Assembly: GCA_045636325.1 (NCBI GenBank)
Contig: JAZTXH010000001.1
Span: 124,001-188,000 of the forward strand
Reading direction: 5' to 3'
DNA: 64,000 bases
Source of the DNA: CAKSHP01 sp045636325
GTDB taxonomy: Bacteria; Bacillota; Clostridia; UBA1381; UMGS1253
Both the position numbers and the translations under genes were made by a program. Under the pieces are notes generated by a model. It worked only from the letters and a program-made list of their open reading frames with translations, was not told the origin of the DNA and did not search any database. Shown piece by piece: positions 25,975-33,562 of this stretch; the stretch's first letter is position 1, and the number at the start of each line of letters is the position of its first letter.

Positions 25975-26436
25975 ATGGTTTGCAAAAATTGCGGCGGCGA
26001 TGCCGGAAATGAGAAAATATGCCCTTTATGCGGTGGTGAAGTAGAGATGCGAAAAATCAAAAAAAGAGTTGTTATTCCCATTATTTCTGCTCTGATTGTT
26101 ATTGTTATGGGCGTTTGTATGTTTTTGGTAGGCAATGTTTCCGATAAAAACCGTTTAAAAGCGGCTCTTGAAACCAATGTGTGGTTTACTCAGGTAAGTG
26201 ATGGCGAATTTATTGTTATAAAATTTAAAGACGAGAAATTTGCTATGACCCGCATATCAGAAAGTGAAACGGAAGATAAAATAGAAAATTATGAGTACAG
26301 TCCGATATCCGACGGTGCTTTTAAAATAGGCGAGGATGTGTATTCTGTGAATTTTATAAATGAAGGTATGCAGATAAGTCCGGGTATTGCAGATAAAAAT
26401 GAACAGAAGGAAATGTGGTATCAGATAGAAGAATAA
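25975..26436 (+). CDS. Small zinc-ribbon membrane protein
   Basis: 153 residues from an ATG behind AAAGGAGAG. A zinc ribbon (CKNCGG...CPLCGG) sits at residues 3-20, a single membrane helix at about 32-53 and a soluble extracytoplasmic domain of about 100 residues follows with no known motif (NVWFTQVSDGEFIVIKFKDEKF). The layout of ribbon, helix and outside domain repeats that of the lectin-like protein four genes upstream in the operon. Function unknown; last gene before a terminator. Confidence 0.75.
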   Translation: MVCKNCGGDAGNEKICPLCGGEVEMRKIKKRVVIPIISALIVIVMGVCMFLVGNVSDKNRLKAALETNVWFTQVSDGEFIVIKFKDEKFAMTRISESETEDKIENYEYSPISDGAFKIGEDVYSVNFINEGMQISPGIADKNEQKEMWYQIEE

Positions 26437-26552
26437 ACGATAAGAAATTAACAGAAACGGCATTTGGGAATTGTTAATAATTTTGGAGTTTACCAGTTTG
26501 TGCAGACGGTAGAAAAATACCATTGAGGTAGAGAATATTAAGTTTAAACAAT

Positions 26553-26590
26553 AAAACTGACATCACATTTTAGGCGGTGTCAGTTTTGTT
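26553..26590 (+). terminator. Terminator of the zinc-ribbon/GH3/MATE operon
   Basis: AAAACTGACA (26553-26562) pairs with TGTCAGTTTT (26578-26587). The stretch from here to the tRNA-Leu terminator near 26763 is AT-rich, and nothing else was seen in it. Confidence 0.75.
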
Positions 26591-26762
26591 GTTATTTGGC
26601 TAAGCTCATAAATATATTTATTGAAAATTGCTATTTTCACAGGAAGTCTCCTATAAATATAAATTTACAAAATAATTATAGAATTTTTAAAAAACATATG
26701 GTAGAATAGATTTATTTAAAGGCATCGCTTTTTTTGCGGTTGAGTGATTTTTATGGGAAAAT

Positions 26763-26799
26763 AAAAAAACCTTACACAAGTAAATCTTGTGTAAGGTTT
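26763..26799 (-). terminator. Terminator of tRNA-Leu
   Basis: Perfect 11-bp stem CCTTACACAAG/CTTGTGTAAGG with a short loop. On the minus strand it is followed by a run of seven T residues, directly after the tRNA 3' end. Confidence 0.9.
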
Positions 26800-26887
26800 G
26801 GTGCTCAAGGCCGGGGTCGAACCGGCACGGGTATCACTACCCACGGGATTTTAAGTCCCGGGCGTCTGCCTGTTCCGCCACTTGAGC
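26799..26887 (-). tRNA. tRNA-Leu (anticodon TAA)
   Basis: Read on the minus strand, the acceptor stem GCTCAAG pairs with CTTGAGC. The D-loop region GGCGGAACAGGCAGACGC, anticodon loop ACTTAAAA with anticodon TAA, a long variable arm (TGGGTAGTGATACCCG) and the T-arm GGTTCGACCCC are all present. The long variable arm is typical of leucine tRNAs. The CCA end is encoded (26799-26801). It is a single tRNA with its own promoter and terminator. Confidence 0.95.
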
Positions 26888-26910
26888 AAATCAGTTTAAA
26901 CTACTGAAAT

Positions 26911-26939
26911 ATTTTAACATAAAATTTTGAGTTAGTCAA
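26911..26939 (-). promoter_or_regulatory. SigA promoter of tRNA-Leu
   Basis: On the minus strand TTGACT (26934-26939), a 17-bp spacer and TAAAAT (26911-26916), about 24 bp before the tRNA 5' end. Confidence 0.75.
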
Positions 26940-26993
26940 GAGTTTTTTTGTTTTTTCACAAAAAAATTTTGATTTTTTGAAAGGAGAGCTTTT

Positions 26994-27863
26994 ATGGAGA
27001 CAATTTCTATTAAAATTGATGAGAATATGAATTTGCTTTCAGTAAAAGATGTTCTTACAGATAGGCTTGAACTTTCAAAAAACAGTATAAAAAAATTAAA
27101 ATTTGAGGGAAGTATAACTGTTGACGGCAAGGACGTTACGGTAAGGTATATTTTAAAAAAGGGAGAGCTTTTGCGGCTTGAATTTCCTTGTCAAATATCA
27201 GAAAATATTAAGCCTGCATTGCTTGCGATTGATATAATTTATGAAGATGATTATATTCTTGCGGTAAACAAGCCTTCGGGTATGGCGACCCATCCGTCTT
27301 TTCATAACAGAGAAGATACCCTTGCAAACGCTGTTATGGCATATTACGGCGGAAACTTTACTTTTAGGGTTATAACAAGGCTTGATAAATATACAAGCGG
27401 AGTTGTTATAATTGCAAAAAGCGCCATGAGTGCTGCAAAGCTTTCTGATTTAATGAAAAAAGGTGGCTTTTTAAAAACATATAAGGCAGTAGTTTGCGGA
27501 GTGCCTGAAAATGAAGCCGGTGAGATAAATGAGCCTATCGCAAGATGCGGTGATAGCATTATAAAAAGGGAAATATCACCTGATGGAAAGCCTGCTGTAA
27601 CATATTATAAAGTAACAGACAAAAAAGAAGATAAGTGTATGGTAAGCGTAAATATACAAACCGGCAGAACACATCAGATAAGGCTTCATATGGCGCATAT
27701 CGGACATCCTGTATGGGGAGATTTTTTATACGGGAAAGAAATTCCTGATGAAAGATGCTGTCTTCATTGCGAAACGGTAGAGTTTTTAAACCCCTTAACA
27801 AATGAGAATTTAAAGCTTTATGCACCGGTGAGAGAGGATATGAAGAAAGTTTTTAATTCTTGA
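26994..27863 (+). CDS. RluA-family RNA pseudouridine synthase
   Basis: 289 residues. An N-terminal S4 RNA-binding domain (about 10-65) precedes the synthase domain, which has the start motif YEDDYILAVNKPSGMATHPS, the catalytic RLDKYTSGVVIIAKS with its aspartate, and the HQIRLHMAHIGHPVWGD motif near residue 225. It isomerises uridine in rRNA (RluD-like) or tRNA. The ATG follows AAAGGAGAG. A 46-codon unrecognised reading frame and a terminator follow. Confidence 0.92.
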   Translation: METISIKIDENMNLLSVKDVLTDRLELSKNSIKKLKFEGSITVDGKDVTVRYILKKGELLRLEFPCQISENIKPALLAIDIIYEDDYILAVNKPSGMATHPSFHNREDTLANAVMAYYGGNFTFRVITRLDKYTSGVVIIAKSAMSAAKLSDLMKKGGFLKTYKAVVCGVPENEAGEINEPIARCGDSIIKREISPDGKPAVTYYKVTDKKEDKCMVSVNIQTGRTHQIRLHMAHIGHPVWGDFLYGKEIPDERCCLHCETVEFLNPLTNENLKLYAPVREDMKKVFNS

Positions 27864-27872
27864 CACATAAAT

Positions 27873-28013
27873 ATGGGGCTTTGTATTGACGGTGAAATAA
27901 TTGATGCATCACGCCGTGAATTTGAAGCGGTAAACAATGCATTTAACTTTGTAATACCGAAGGCAAAGAAAATTAATGATTTTAATAAAAGCGATGAAAA
28001 AGCTTTGGGTTAA
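27873..28013 (+). CDS. Small 46-codon reading frame, possible gene fragment
   Basis: ATG at 27873 to TAA at 28011, encoding MGLCIDGEIIDASRREFEA followed by VNNAFNFVIPKAKK and a lysine/aspartate-rich tail. Codon use looks like that of real genes here and the composition is protein-like, but there is no ribosome site and no family was recognised. It could be the C-terminal remnant of a lost gene. It is followed by a hairpin terminator. Confidence 0.3.
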   Translation: MGLCIDGEIIDASRREFEAVNNAFNFVIPKAKKINDFNKSDEKALG

Positions 28014-28023
28014 ATAATAAAAC

Positions 28024-28065
28024 AAAAGACTGATAGTTGCAAAAATGAATCTGTCAGTCTTTTGA
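28024..28065 (+). terminator. Terminator after the rluA-like gene
   Basis: AAAAGACTGATAG pairs with CTGTCAGTCTTTT across a 14-nt loop. It may act on both strands, since the DJ-1 gene ends just beyond on the minus strand. Confidence 0.75.
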
Positions 28066-28079
28066 TATTTATAAAGAAA

Positions 28080-28616
28080 TTAATACTGCATTTGGGAATA
28101 AAGCTTATCAGCAGTGGCCTTGTCTTTTAAAAGACAGGCAAGCTTAAAACCTAATGTGTGGGCTGCACCTGCACCTTTTGCAGTTATAATATTACCATCT
28201 TCTGCAACGGGAGTGTTTTGCACATCAGCACCAATTAAGTGCTTTTCAAAACCTGGGAAAGCAACTGCTTTTCTTCCGTTTAAAAGATTAAGTCTTCCTA
28301 AAATCATGGGAGCGGCACAAATTGCACTTATATAAATTCCTTTATCATTTGCATCAAGGATAATTTTTTCCACCGTTTTGTTTTCCATAAGATTTGTTGT
28401 GCCTGGCATACCACCCGGCAGGAATATTAATTCTGCTTTAGTAATATCAACTTCGCCTAATGAAATATCAGCTTTTAGAGTTATTTCGTGAGCGCCTGTT
28501 ACATAACTGCCGCTTACACCTACTGTTTTAACGTCAATGTTTGCGCGTCTTAAAATATCAATTGGTGCGATAGCTTCGATTTCTTCAAATCCATCTGCAA
28601 GAAATACATATACCAT
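28080..28616 (-). CDS. DJ-1/PfpI-family protein (YajL/ThiJ-like)
   Basis: 178 residues of the DJ-1 class. The conserved glutamate lies in GFEEIEA (Glu14), the nucleophile-elbow cysteine in SAICAAPMIL (Cys100), and the glycine-rich LPGGMPGTTNL between them. Members act as glyoxalases or deglycases, or protect against oxidative and carbonyl stress; the exact reaction is disputed for many. It lies 27 bp behind mnmE on the same strand and may be co-transcribed with it. It is of the usual length, with GGAGG before the ATG. Confidence 0.88.
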   Translation of the reverse strand: MVYVFLADGFEEIEAIAPIDILRRANIDVKTVGVSGSYVTGAHEITLKADISLGEVDITKAELIFLPGGMPGTTNLMENKTVEKIILDANDKGIYISAICAAPMILGRLNLLNGRKAVAFPGFEKHLIGADVQNTPVAEDGNIITAKGAGAAHTLGFKLACLLKDKATADKLYSQMQY

Positions 28617-28643
28617 AGTAAAACCTCCGTTTTTAATAAAGAA

Positions 28644-30032
28644 TTATTTTCCAACACAGAATTCCTTAAATATTTTGTCAACAATATCTGCGCTTACGCT
28701 TACACCAGTAATAAGGCCTATATTGTCAAGGGCGCCTGCAACATCAATTGCACACATATCCATGGGCATTCCGGATAAAAGTGTTTCTTTTGCGCCTTCA
28801 AGGGCAGCTTTTGTGTTTTCAACTGCGGCAATATGGCGCACATTTGAAAGCATAACGCTTTTGCCGGTAATTTTTTTAATGTCTATAAGATTTGTGATTT
28901 CATTTTTCAAATTTTGTATGCCGTCTTTATTTTTTGCGCTTATATTAACGGTTATGTCATTTTTTATATATTCTTTGAGTTCGTTTAAATTAATTTTACA
29001 TTCAAGGTCTGACTTATTGAAAATAATAATGCGCTTTTTGTTTTCTGTAAGCTTTAAAACTTCGATATCTTCACCGTTTAACGGGCGGGAGGAATCTAAA
29101 ATCACAAGGGCCATATCGGAATTTTCGATATAGTCCATGCATTTTTTTACGCCTATTTTTTCAACCACATCATCTGTTTGGTGAATTCCTGCAGTATCAA
29201 TCAGGCGGATTGCAACAGAATCAATTGTTACGCTTTCTTCAATAATGTCGCGTGTTGTTCCGGCAATTTCGGTAACGATTGCACGGGAAGCCCCTGATAA
29301 GGTGTTAAGAAGTGATGACTTTCCAACATTAGGACAACCTGCAAGTACGCAGGATATACCTTCTTTTGCAATTCTTCCGTCAGTGGCGCCGGCTAAAAGC
29401 TCATCACATTTTTTAATGCTTCCGTCTAATATATTTAAAAGAGCATCTTCGTCAAGCTCTGATATATCTTCATCAGGATAATCAACCGCTGCGGCAAACT
29501 GAGCCAATGCATATAAAAGGGGCTGACGGATATTTTCAACCGCCTCGCTTAATGAACCTTCAAGCTGTGAAAGTGCATTTGAAAGAGATGCATCGGAGTC
29601 TGAATTAATAACGTCTATAACGGCTTCTGCACGTGAAAGGTCTATTCTGCCGTTTAAAAATGCACGTTTTGTGAACTCGCCTGCCTGAGCATGGCGCGCT
29701 CCGTTTTTTAAAACAAGTAAAAGTATTTTTTTTAATACAGTGGGGGAACCATGGGCAGAAATTTCAACAACGTCTTCAGCAGTAAAGGTTTTAGGCGCTC
29801 GCATAACTGAAAGCAAAACCTCGTCTACCATATCACCGGTTGTATTGTCAAAAACATGGCCGTAATGTATGGTGTGGGTGGATACATCTTTTATGCTTTT
29901 ACCTGACGGAGTTTTAAAAAGTTTATCTGCCACGGATATTGCATCAGCGCCGCTTAGTCTTATAACTCCAAGACCGCCGGTACCGATAGGCGTTGAAATT
30001 GCAGCTATTGTATCTGTTTGGTTTGTGTTCAT
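28644..30032 (-). CDS. mnmE: tRNA uridine-5-carboxymethylaminomethyl modification GTPase MnmE
   Basis: 462 residues. The N-terminal formyl-folate-binding domain begins DTIAAISTPIGTGGLGVIRLSG. The inserted Ras-like G domain has AGCPNVGKSSLLN (G1), IDTAG (G3) and FNKSD (G4). The helical domain ends in the diagnostic FCVGK. With MnmG it installs cmnm5 groups at the wobble uridine of tRNAs. It lies in the conserved order rpmH-rnpA-yidD-yidC-jag-mnmE. A hairpin separates it from jag, so its expression may be partly uncoupled. mnmG is not in the adjacent position, where a DJ-1 gene is found. Confidence 0.97.
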   Translation of the reverse strand: MNTNQTDTIAAISTPIGTGGLGVIRLSGADAISVADKLFKTPSGKSIKDVSTHTIHYGHVFDNTTGDMVDEVLLSVMRAPKTFTAEDVVEISAHGSPTVLKKILLLVLKNGARHAQAGEFTKRAFLNGRIDLSRAEAVIDVINSDSDASLSNALSQLEGSLSEAVENIRQPLLYALAQFAAAVDYPDEDISELDEDALLNILDGSIKKCDELLAGATDGRIAKEGISCVLAGCPNVGKSSLLNTLSGASRAIVTEIAGTTRDIIEESVTIDSVAIRLIDTAGIHQTDDVVEKIGVKKCMDYIENSDMALVILDSSRPLNGEDIEVLKLTENKKRIIIFNKSDLECKINLNELKEYIKNDITVNISAKNKDGIQNLKNEITNLIDIKKITGKSVMLSNVRHIAAVENTKAALEGAKETLLSGMPMDMCAIDVAGALDNIGLITGVSVSADIVDKIFKEFCVGK

Positions 30033-30050
30033 AAAATCACCTTAAAAATT

Positions 30051-30084
30051 AAGCGGCAGTATTTTGAAAATAAAACTGCCGCTT
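30051..30084 (-). terminator. Hairpin between jag and mnmE, probable terminator or attenuator
   Basis: Perfect 10-bp stem AAGCGGCAGT/ACTGCCGCTT with a 14-nt loop. On the minus strand it is followed by only a weak T stretch, so it may give partial termination between jag and mnmE. Confidence 0.6.
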
Positions 30085-30105
30085 TGTATTTTTCATTGTT
30101 GCCGC

Positions 30106-30771
30106 TTATTTACCTTTGCGGCTGTCGTTTTTCGGAGCCACAACAACCTTACGGTTGGGGTCTTCGCCGATTGAATATGTTGTAACCTCTTCGTGAGACT
30201 GAAGAGTTGCATGTAACACTCTTCTTTCATAAGGATTCATAGGCTCAAAAATATGACGGCGGCCTGTTTTGGCAACCTTGTCTGCTATTCTCTGTGCCAA
30301 TGCACGAAGTGCTTCCTGACGCTTGGTTCTGTAATTTTCGGTGTCAAGAGTAACCTTAACATAAGAAGCTTCACCCTTGTTTACAACAAGACTTGTAAGA
30401 TACTGAAGAGAATCTAATGTTTCGCCTCTTTTTCCGATTATAATACCCATATCATCGCCTATAAGATTAATATTAAGGTCGCCTGCTTCAAATTTAATAT
30501 CAAGCTCTACTTTAAGACCCATATCGTTAAAAACGTTGTTTAAAAAGCTTTCTGCAAGGGTAACAACAGAAGTATTGCTGCTGTTTTTTAGTGTAACTCT
30601 TACCTTAGCAGCTTTGCCGCCAAAAATTCCTAAAATACCTTTGCTGCCTTCTTCTAAAACTTCAACGTCAACCTTATCACGAGCAACGCCAAGCTCCTCA
30701 AGGGCTAATAGTATTGCATCATCTATGTTTTTTGCTGTCTTTTCTATTTGGTTTAATTGTGTTGATGACAC
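30106..30771 (-). CDS. jag: Jag/KhpB RNA-binding protein (Jag-N, KH, R3H)
   Basis: 221 residues. The Jag N-terminal motif (NIDDAILLALEELGVARDKVDVEVLEE, and GILGIFGGKAAKVRV), a KH domain with GDDMGIIIGKRGETLDSL (about 115-135) and an R3H domain (about 160-215, with RRHIFEPMNPYERRVLHATL) are all present. KhpB proteins bind RNA and affect cell elongation and division, probably near the Sec/YidC machinery. The start is GTG at 30771 behind AAGGAGGAAGG, which lies inside the end of yidC; the two genes overlap by 53 bp in different frames. Confidence 0.93.
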   Translation of the reverse strand: MSSTQLNQIEKTAKNIDDAILLALEELGVARDKVDVEVLEEGSKGILGIFGGKAAKVRVTLKNSSNTSVVTLAESFLNNVFNDMGLKVELDIKFEAGDLNINLIGDDMGIIIGKRGETLDSLQYLTSLVVNKGEASYVKVTLDTENYRTKRQEALRALAQRIADKVAKTGRRHIFEPMNPYERRVLHATLQSHEEVTTYSIGEDPNRKVVVAPKNDSRKGK

Positions 30772-31663
30772 TTGTTCCTTCCTCCTTAGCTTTAAAATAA
30801 TTAACCGTAAAATACTGCTGAATTATCTGGAAAACATTTGATATAATCCAGTATACGCCGATACCTGCTGAGAACATAAATGTGAAAAATACACTCATTA
30901 AAGGCATAATCATATTCATTGTTTTGCCCATATTCGGCTGGTCTGAATTTTCCTGACTTGCCTGCATCTGCTGCTGTTGGGGATTAAGCTTTGTAATAAG
31001 CCATGATGTCACACCTGCTAAAATAGGAATCAAAAGCAATAACAGAAGTGACCATTCGATTTTTTCGCTTCCAAAAAGTGCATTTAACGCTTCACTTGGA
31101 TTTCTTGATAAATCAAGACCTAAAAAGTTAAAGTCTATCTTCCAGCTTGCGATGTTCAATTCTTTAAACAAGGGATTGTCCGCCACACTGCTGATTGCGA
31201 TTTCAGGTGATGCAGAATTAATTCCGTCAACAATAGATTTATTGAAAGCACCGGAATTGTTTTCAACAATTTTTCTGATGCTATCAAGCGCGCCGTTTGC
31301 ATTTATATCACCACGGCAAATATATTTGATGGGCGCCTGAATTGCACGGTATAGGCCGATGATAATGGGAAACTGTATCAAAAGGGGCAGACATCCTGCC
31401 GTGGGGCTTGCACCGTTAGCCTTATAAAGCGCCATCATTTCCTGATTTAATTTCTGTTGGTCGTTGGCATATTTTTTCTGAAGCTCCTGAACCAACGGAG
31501 CTAACTTCTGAGTTTTTGCCATAGACTTTTGTGATTTTAAGTTTAAAGGCAAAATAAGAAGCTTTGCAAATAATGTAAATAAAATAATTGCAATACCGTA
31601 ATTCTGTACAAAATCGTAAATAAATTTGAGGATATACCCCAAAGGAGTAGCAATCCAATTCAT
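30719..31663 (-). CDS. yidC: YidC/Oxa1-family membrane protein insertase
   Basis: 314 residues with the YidC core: hydrophobic N terminus, YGIAIILFTLFAKLLILPLNLKSQKSMAK, the coiled KLAPLVQELQKKYANDQQKLNQE cytoplasmic loop and five or so membrane helices, ending in a lysine/arginine-rich tail. It inserts membrane proteins alone or with Sec. It lacks a lipobox, unlike Bacillus SpoIIIJ. A central insert of about 70 residues between helices 2 and 3 is presumably exposed. yidD lies 26 bp upstream; jag starts inside its last 53 bp. Confidence 0.95.
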   Translation of the reverse strand: MNWIATPLGYILKFIYDFVQNYGIAIILFTLFAKLLILPLNLKSQKSMAKTQKLAPLVQELQKKYANDQQKLNQEMMALYKANGASPTAGCLPLLIQFPIIIGLYRAIQAPIKYICRGDINANGALDSIRKIVENNSGAFNKSIVDGINSASPEIAISSVADNPLFKELNIASWKIDFNFLGLDLSRNPSEALNALFGSEKIEWSLLLLLLIPILAGVTSWLITKLNPQQQQMQASQENSDQPNMGKTMNMIMPLMSVFFTFMFSAGIGVYWIISNVFQIIQQYFTVNYFKAKEEGTSVINTIKPNRKDSKKHR

Positions 31664-31689
31664 GATATACTAAAGTCCTTTCTTGATAA

Positions 31690-31902
31690 CTATTTTACGG
31701 GGTCATAGCCGCCTTTGCAAAAGGGGTTGCAACGAAGAATCCGCCATATTGCAAGCAGACTGCCCTTAAAGGCACCGTATTTGGTTATTGCATCAATAGC
31801 ATACTGCGAACATGTAGGATAAAACCTGCATGTTGACCTACATTTCAAAGGTGAGATAAATTTTCTGTAAAAATTAATCATAAAAAGCAGACATCTTTTC
31901 AT
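31690..31902 (-). CDS. yidD: Membrane protein insertion efficiency factor YidD
   Basis: 70 residues with the full family signature: FYRKFISPLKCRSTCRFYPTCSQYAIDAITKYG and a conserved CNPFCKGGYDPV end. It is a small amphipathic membrane-associated protein that assists YidC-dependent insertion. The spacing in rnpA-yidD-yidC order is the usual one. Confidence 0.96.
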   Translation of the reverse strand: MKRCLLFMINFYRKFISPLKCRSTCRFYPTCSQYAIDAITKYGAFKGSLLAIWRILRCNPFCKGGYDPVK

Positions 31903-31940
31903 TTAAAATTAAGCTCCTTTGATTAAGTGTCTGTATTATA

Positions 31941-32327
31941 TCAAAGCTGATTTGAAATGCCATCTTTTTTTGATGAGGCATCCGAATTATCGGGTTTTAA
32001 AATGCCGCTTTTCTTCAAAAGAAAGCTCATATCACGGCTGATTTGTTCAAAGCTTGCGCCGACAGCCTTGCCCCTTGCAACAAAAACAATATAATACCCG
32101 CCGGAAAGCTCATGCTCTTTAAGCCTATAGCTTTCACGGATAAGGCGGCGTATTCTGTTTCTTACAACAGCTTTACCAATCTTTTTTGTAACAGTAAGGC
32201 CGAGGGTGTTGCCTTGACCTCTCGTTTTTTTATAATACATAACAAGAAAACCTGCACAAAGGGATTTGCCTTTAGAATACAGGCGCTTAAAGTCACGGTT
32301 ATATTTCATTGAAACTGTATTTTTCAA
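31941..32327 (-). CDS. rnpA: Ribonuclease P protein component
   Basis: 128 residues. The RNase P protein motif is seen as NTLGLTVTKKIGKAVVRNRIRRLIRESYR, with the N-terminal basic RDFKRLYSKGKS and central aromatic FLVMYYKK. It binds the catalytic RNA and helps recognise the 5' leader of pre-tRNA. The start used is a TTG at 32327; an ATG six codons later (MKYNRDF) is the alternative. The C-terminal 15 residues (DASSKKDGISNQL) are a low-complexity extension. Confidence 0.95.
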   Translation of the reverse strand: MKNTVSMKYNRDFKRLYSKGKSLCAGFLVMYYKKTRGQGNTLGLTVTKKIGKAVVRNRIRRLIRESYRLKEHELSGGYYIVFVARGKAVGASFEQISRDMSFLLKKSGILKPDNSDASSKKDGISNQL

Positions 32328-32363
32328 AGCTTCACCGCCTGCTTAAAATATTAAAAATCGACT

Positions 32364-32397
32364 GCAAAAAAGCAGCCGCATAAATATATTTGCGGCT
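32364..32397 (-). terminator. Hairpin with T run between rpmH and rnpA (attenuator-like)
   Basis: Stem AGCCGCA/TGCGGCT with a 10-nt loop. On the minus strand it is followed by a run of six T residues. It could reduce read-through from the strong rpmH promoter into rnpA, matching the need for much more L34 than RnpA. Confidence 0.65.
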
Positions 32398-32435
32398 TTA
32401 ATTAAAGCAAAGCATAAAAAAATTGCCTGCTAAAA

Positions 32436-32460
32436 GAAAAGACCACAAAGTGGCCTTTTA
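32436..32460 (-). repeat. Hairpin overlapping the rpmH stop codon
   Basis: Inverted repeat AAAAGACCAC/GTGGCCTTTT with a 3-nt loop and one mismatch, ending inside the rpmH stop. It may stabilise the rpmH mRNA 3' end or contribute to partial termination. Confidence 0.5.
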
Positions 32461-32592
32461 TGCTGACAATCTTTTTCTACCTTTAAGTCTTCTTCTAGCC
32501 AGAACTTTTCTGCCGTTGGCAGTGCTCATTCTTTTTCTGAAACCGTGAACCTTACTTCTCTGTCTCTTTTTGGGTTGGTATGTTCTAAGCAT
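32458..32592 (-). CDS. rpmH: Ribosomal protein bL34
   Basis: 44 residues, highly basic, with the complete L34 pattern: MLRTYQPKKRQRSKVHGFRK and RMSTANGRKVLARRRLKGRK, ending RLSA. It sits on the large subunit. AGGAGGTG lies 8 nt before the ATG. It is the first gene of the rpmH-rnpA-yidD-yidC-jag-mnmE block. In most bacteria dnaA lies divergently upstream; here a methyltransferase gene does. Confidence 0.97.
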   Translation of the reverse strand: MLRTYQPKKRQRSKVHGFRKRMSTANGRKVLARRRLKGRKRLSA

Positions 32593-32731
32593 TAATAAAC
32601 ACCTCCTGCAATCTGAATTGTATGGTAAAATGCTTTTGCATTTCCATTTTAATATGTTCTAAATAATTTAAACTGCACTTAAAATTGATTTAAGCACACG
32701 AAAATATCCCATTTTCAAGGATACGCTAAAT

Positions 32732-32760
32732 ATTATATATGGTTTTTGAGAGTTTGTCAA
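32732..32760 (-). promoter_or_regulatory. Consensus SigA promoter of rpmH
   Basis: On the minus strand, TTGACA (32755-32760), 17-bp spacer, TATAAT (32732-32737), perfect hexamers. A leader of about 130 nt separates it from the L34 start. No DnaA boxes were found in this intergenic region. Confidence 0.88.
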
Positions 32761-32819
32761 GCTTTTTTTTCAGTTTAGGCTTATATTTTAAAAATAAAAA
32801 ACTTTTGCCAAAAAAAATG

Positions 32820-33548
32820 TCAACTTACAACAAAAACTACACGCTCTGAAGTTTCCGATATGGGCGATTTGTTATAATCTGAGTAACAATTTATGTTTTC
32901 AAAGCCTGCAGAAGTAAGCAGGTCGGTTATCTGGGATATATGATATGCTTTTTCGCAGTGCTCTTCATCAAAGCGGCGGTATGTGCCGTTTTCTTGCTTT
33001 ACAAAAAAGCTTAAATAAAAATCGCAGATGTTTTCTTCTTCATCAAAATCGTTTTCCCAAACATAGAAAACATCACCGTCATCATAAGTGAATGTGTTGC
33101 CTCCAAGAACAGCTTTCAGCTTATAAAATGTGTTTAAATCAAATATAAACGAACCGCCGGGGTTTAAATAGTTTTTAACAAGGCGGAAAATTTCGGCTAA
33201 ATCATTGGTGTCTGTTATATAGTTAAGCGAATCTGTCATACAGCAGATGCAGTCAACAGTGCCGTAAAGCTCAAATTCACGCATATCCTGGCAAAGATAT
33301 AAAATATCGGGATTTTTTTCTTTTGCGATATTTAACATATCAACCGATAAATCAATACCTATCATATCATAGCCCAGATTTTTTAATTCCTCTGTAAGAT
33401 TGCCTGTGCCGCAGGCAAGGTCTAAAATAATATTATCGGTTTTAATTTTAAGTTCGCCTTTAATAAAGGATGCTATTTTTTTATAATCAATATCACCCTT
33501 TATAAGTCTGTCATAAAGGGTGGCAAATTCTGTGTAGCTGTTATTCAT
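32820..33548 (-). CDS. Class I SAM-dependent methyltransferase
   Basis: 242 residues. The Rossmann motif I is ILDLACGTGNLTEEL (about 39-53), the acidic end of strand 2 is MIGIDLSVDML, and motif VDCICCMTDSLNYI follows. The C-terminal half contains the acidic YVWENDFDEEENICDFYLSFFV segment common in small Firmicutes methyltransferases of unknown substrate. It starts 14 bp after the YerC-type regulator gene on the same strand, so the two probably form one transcript. Substrate unknown. Confidence 0.85.
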   Translation of the reverse strand: MNNSYTEFATLYDRLIKGDIDYKKIASFIKGELKIKTDNIILDLACGTGNLTEELKNLGYDMIGIDLSVDMLNIAKEKNPDILYLCQDMREFELYGTVDCICCMTDSLNYITDTNDLAEIFRLVKNYLNPGGSFIFDLNTFYKLKAVLGGNTFTYDDGDVFYVWENDFDEEENICDFYLSFFVKQENGTYRRFDEEHCEKAYHISQITDLLTSAGFENINCYSDYNKSPISETSERVVFVVS

Positions 33549-33562
33549 AAAAAATCACCGTT

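Noticed and set aside
28537..29133. 198-codon plus-strand reading frame over the DJ-1/mnmE junction
   Set aside because: Shadow of mnmE; composition rich in Ser, Ile and Phe with no family resemblance.
32593..32819. Replication origin next to rpmH
   Set aside because: No cluster of TTATNCACA-type DnaA boxes and no dnaA gene is adjacent; the region holds a promoter and leader only.
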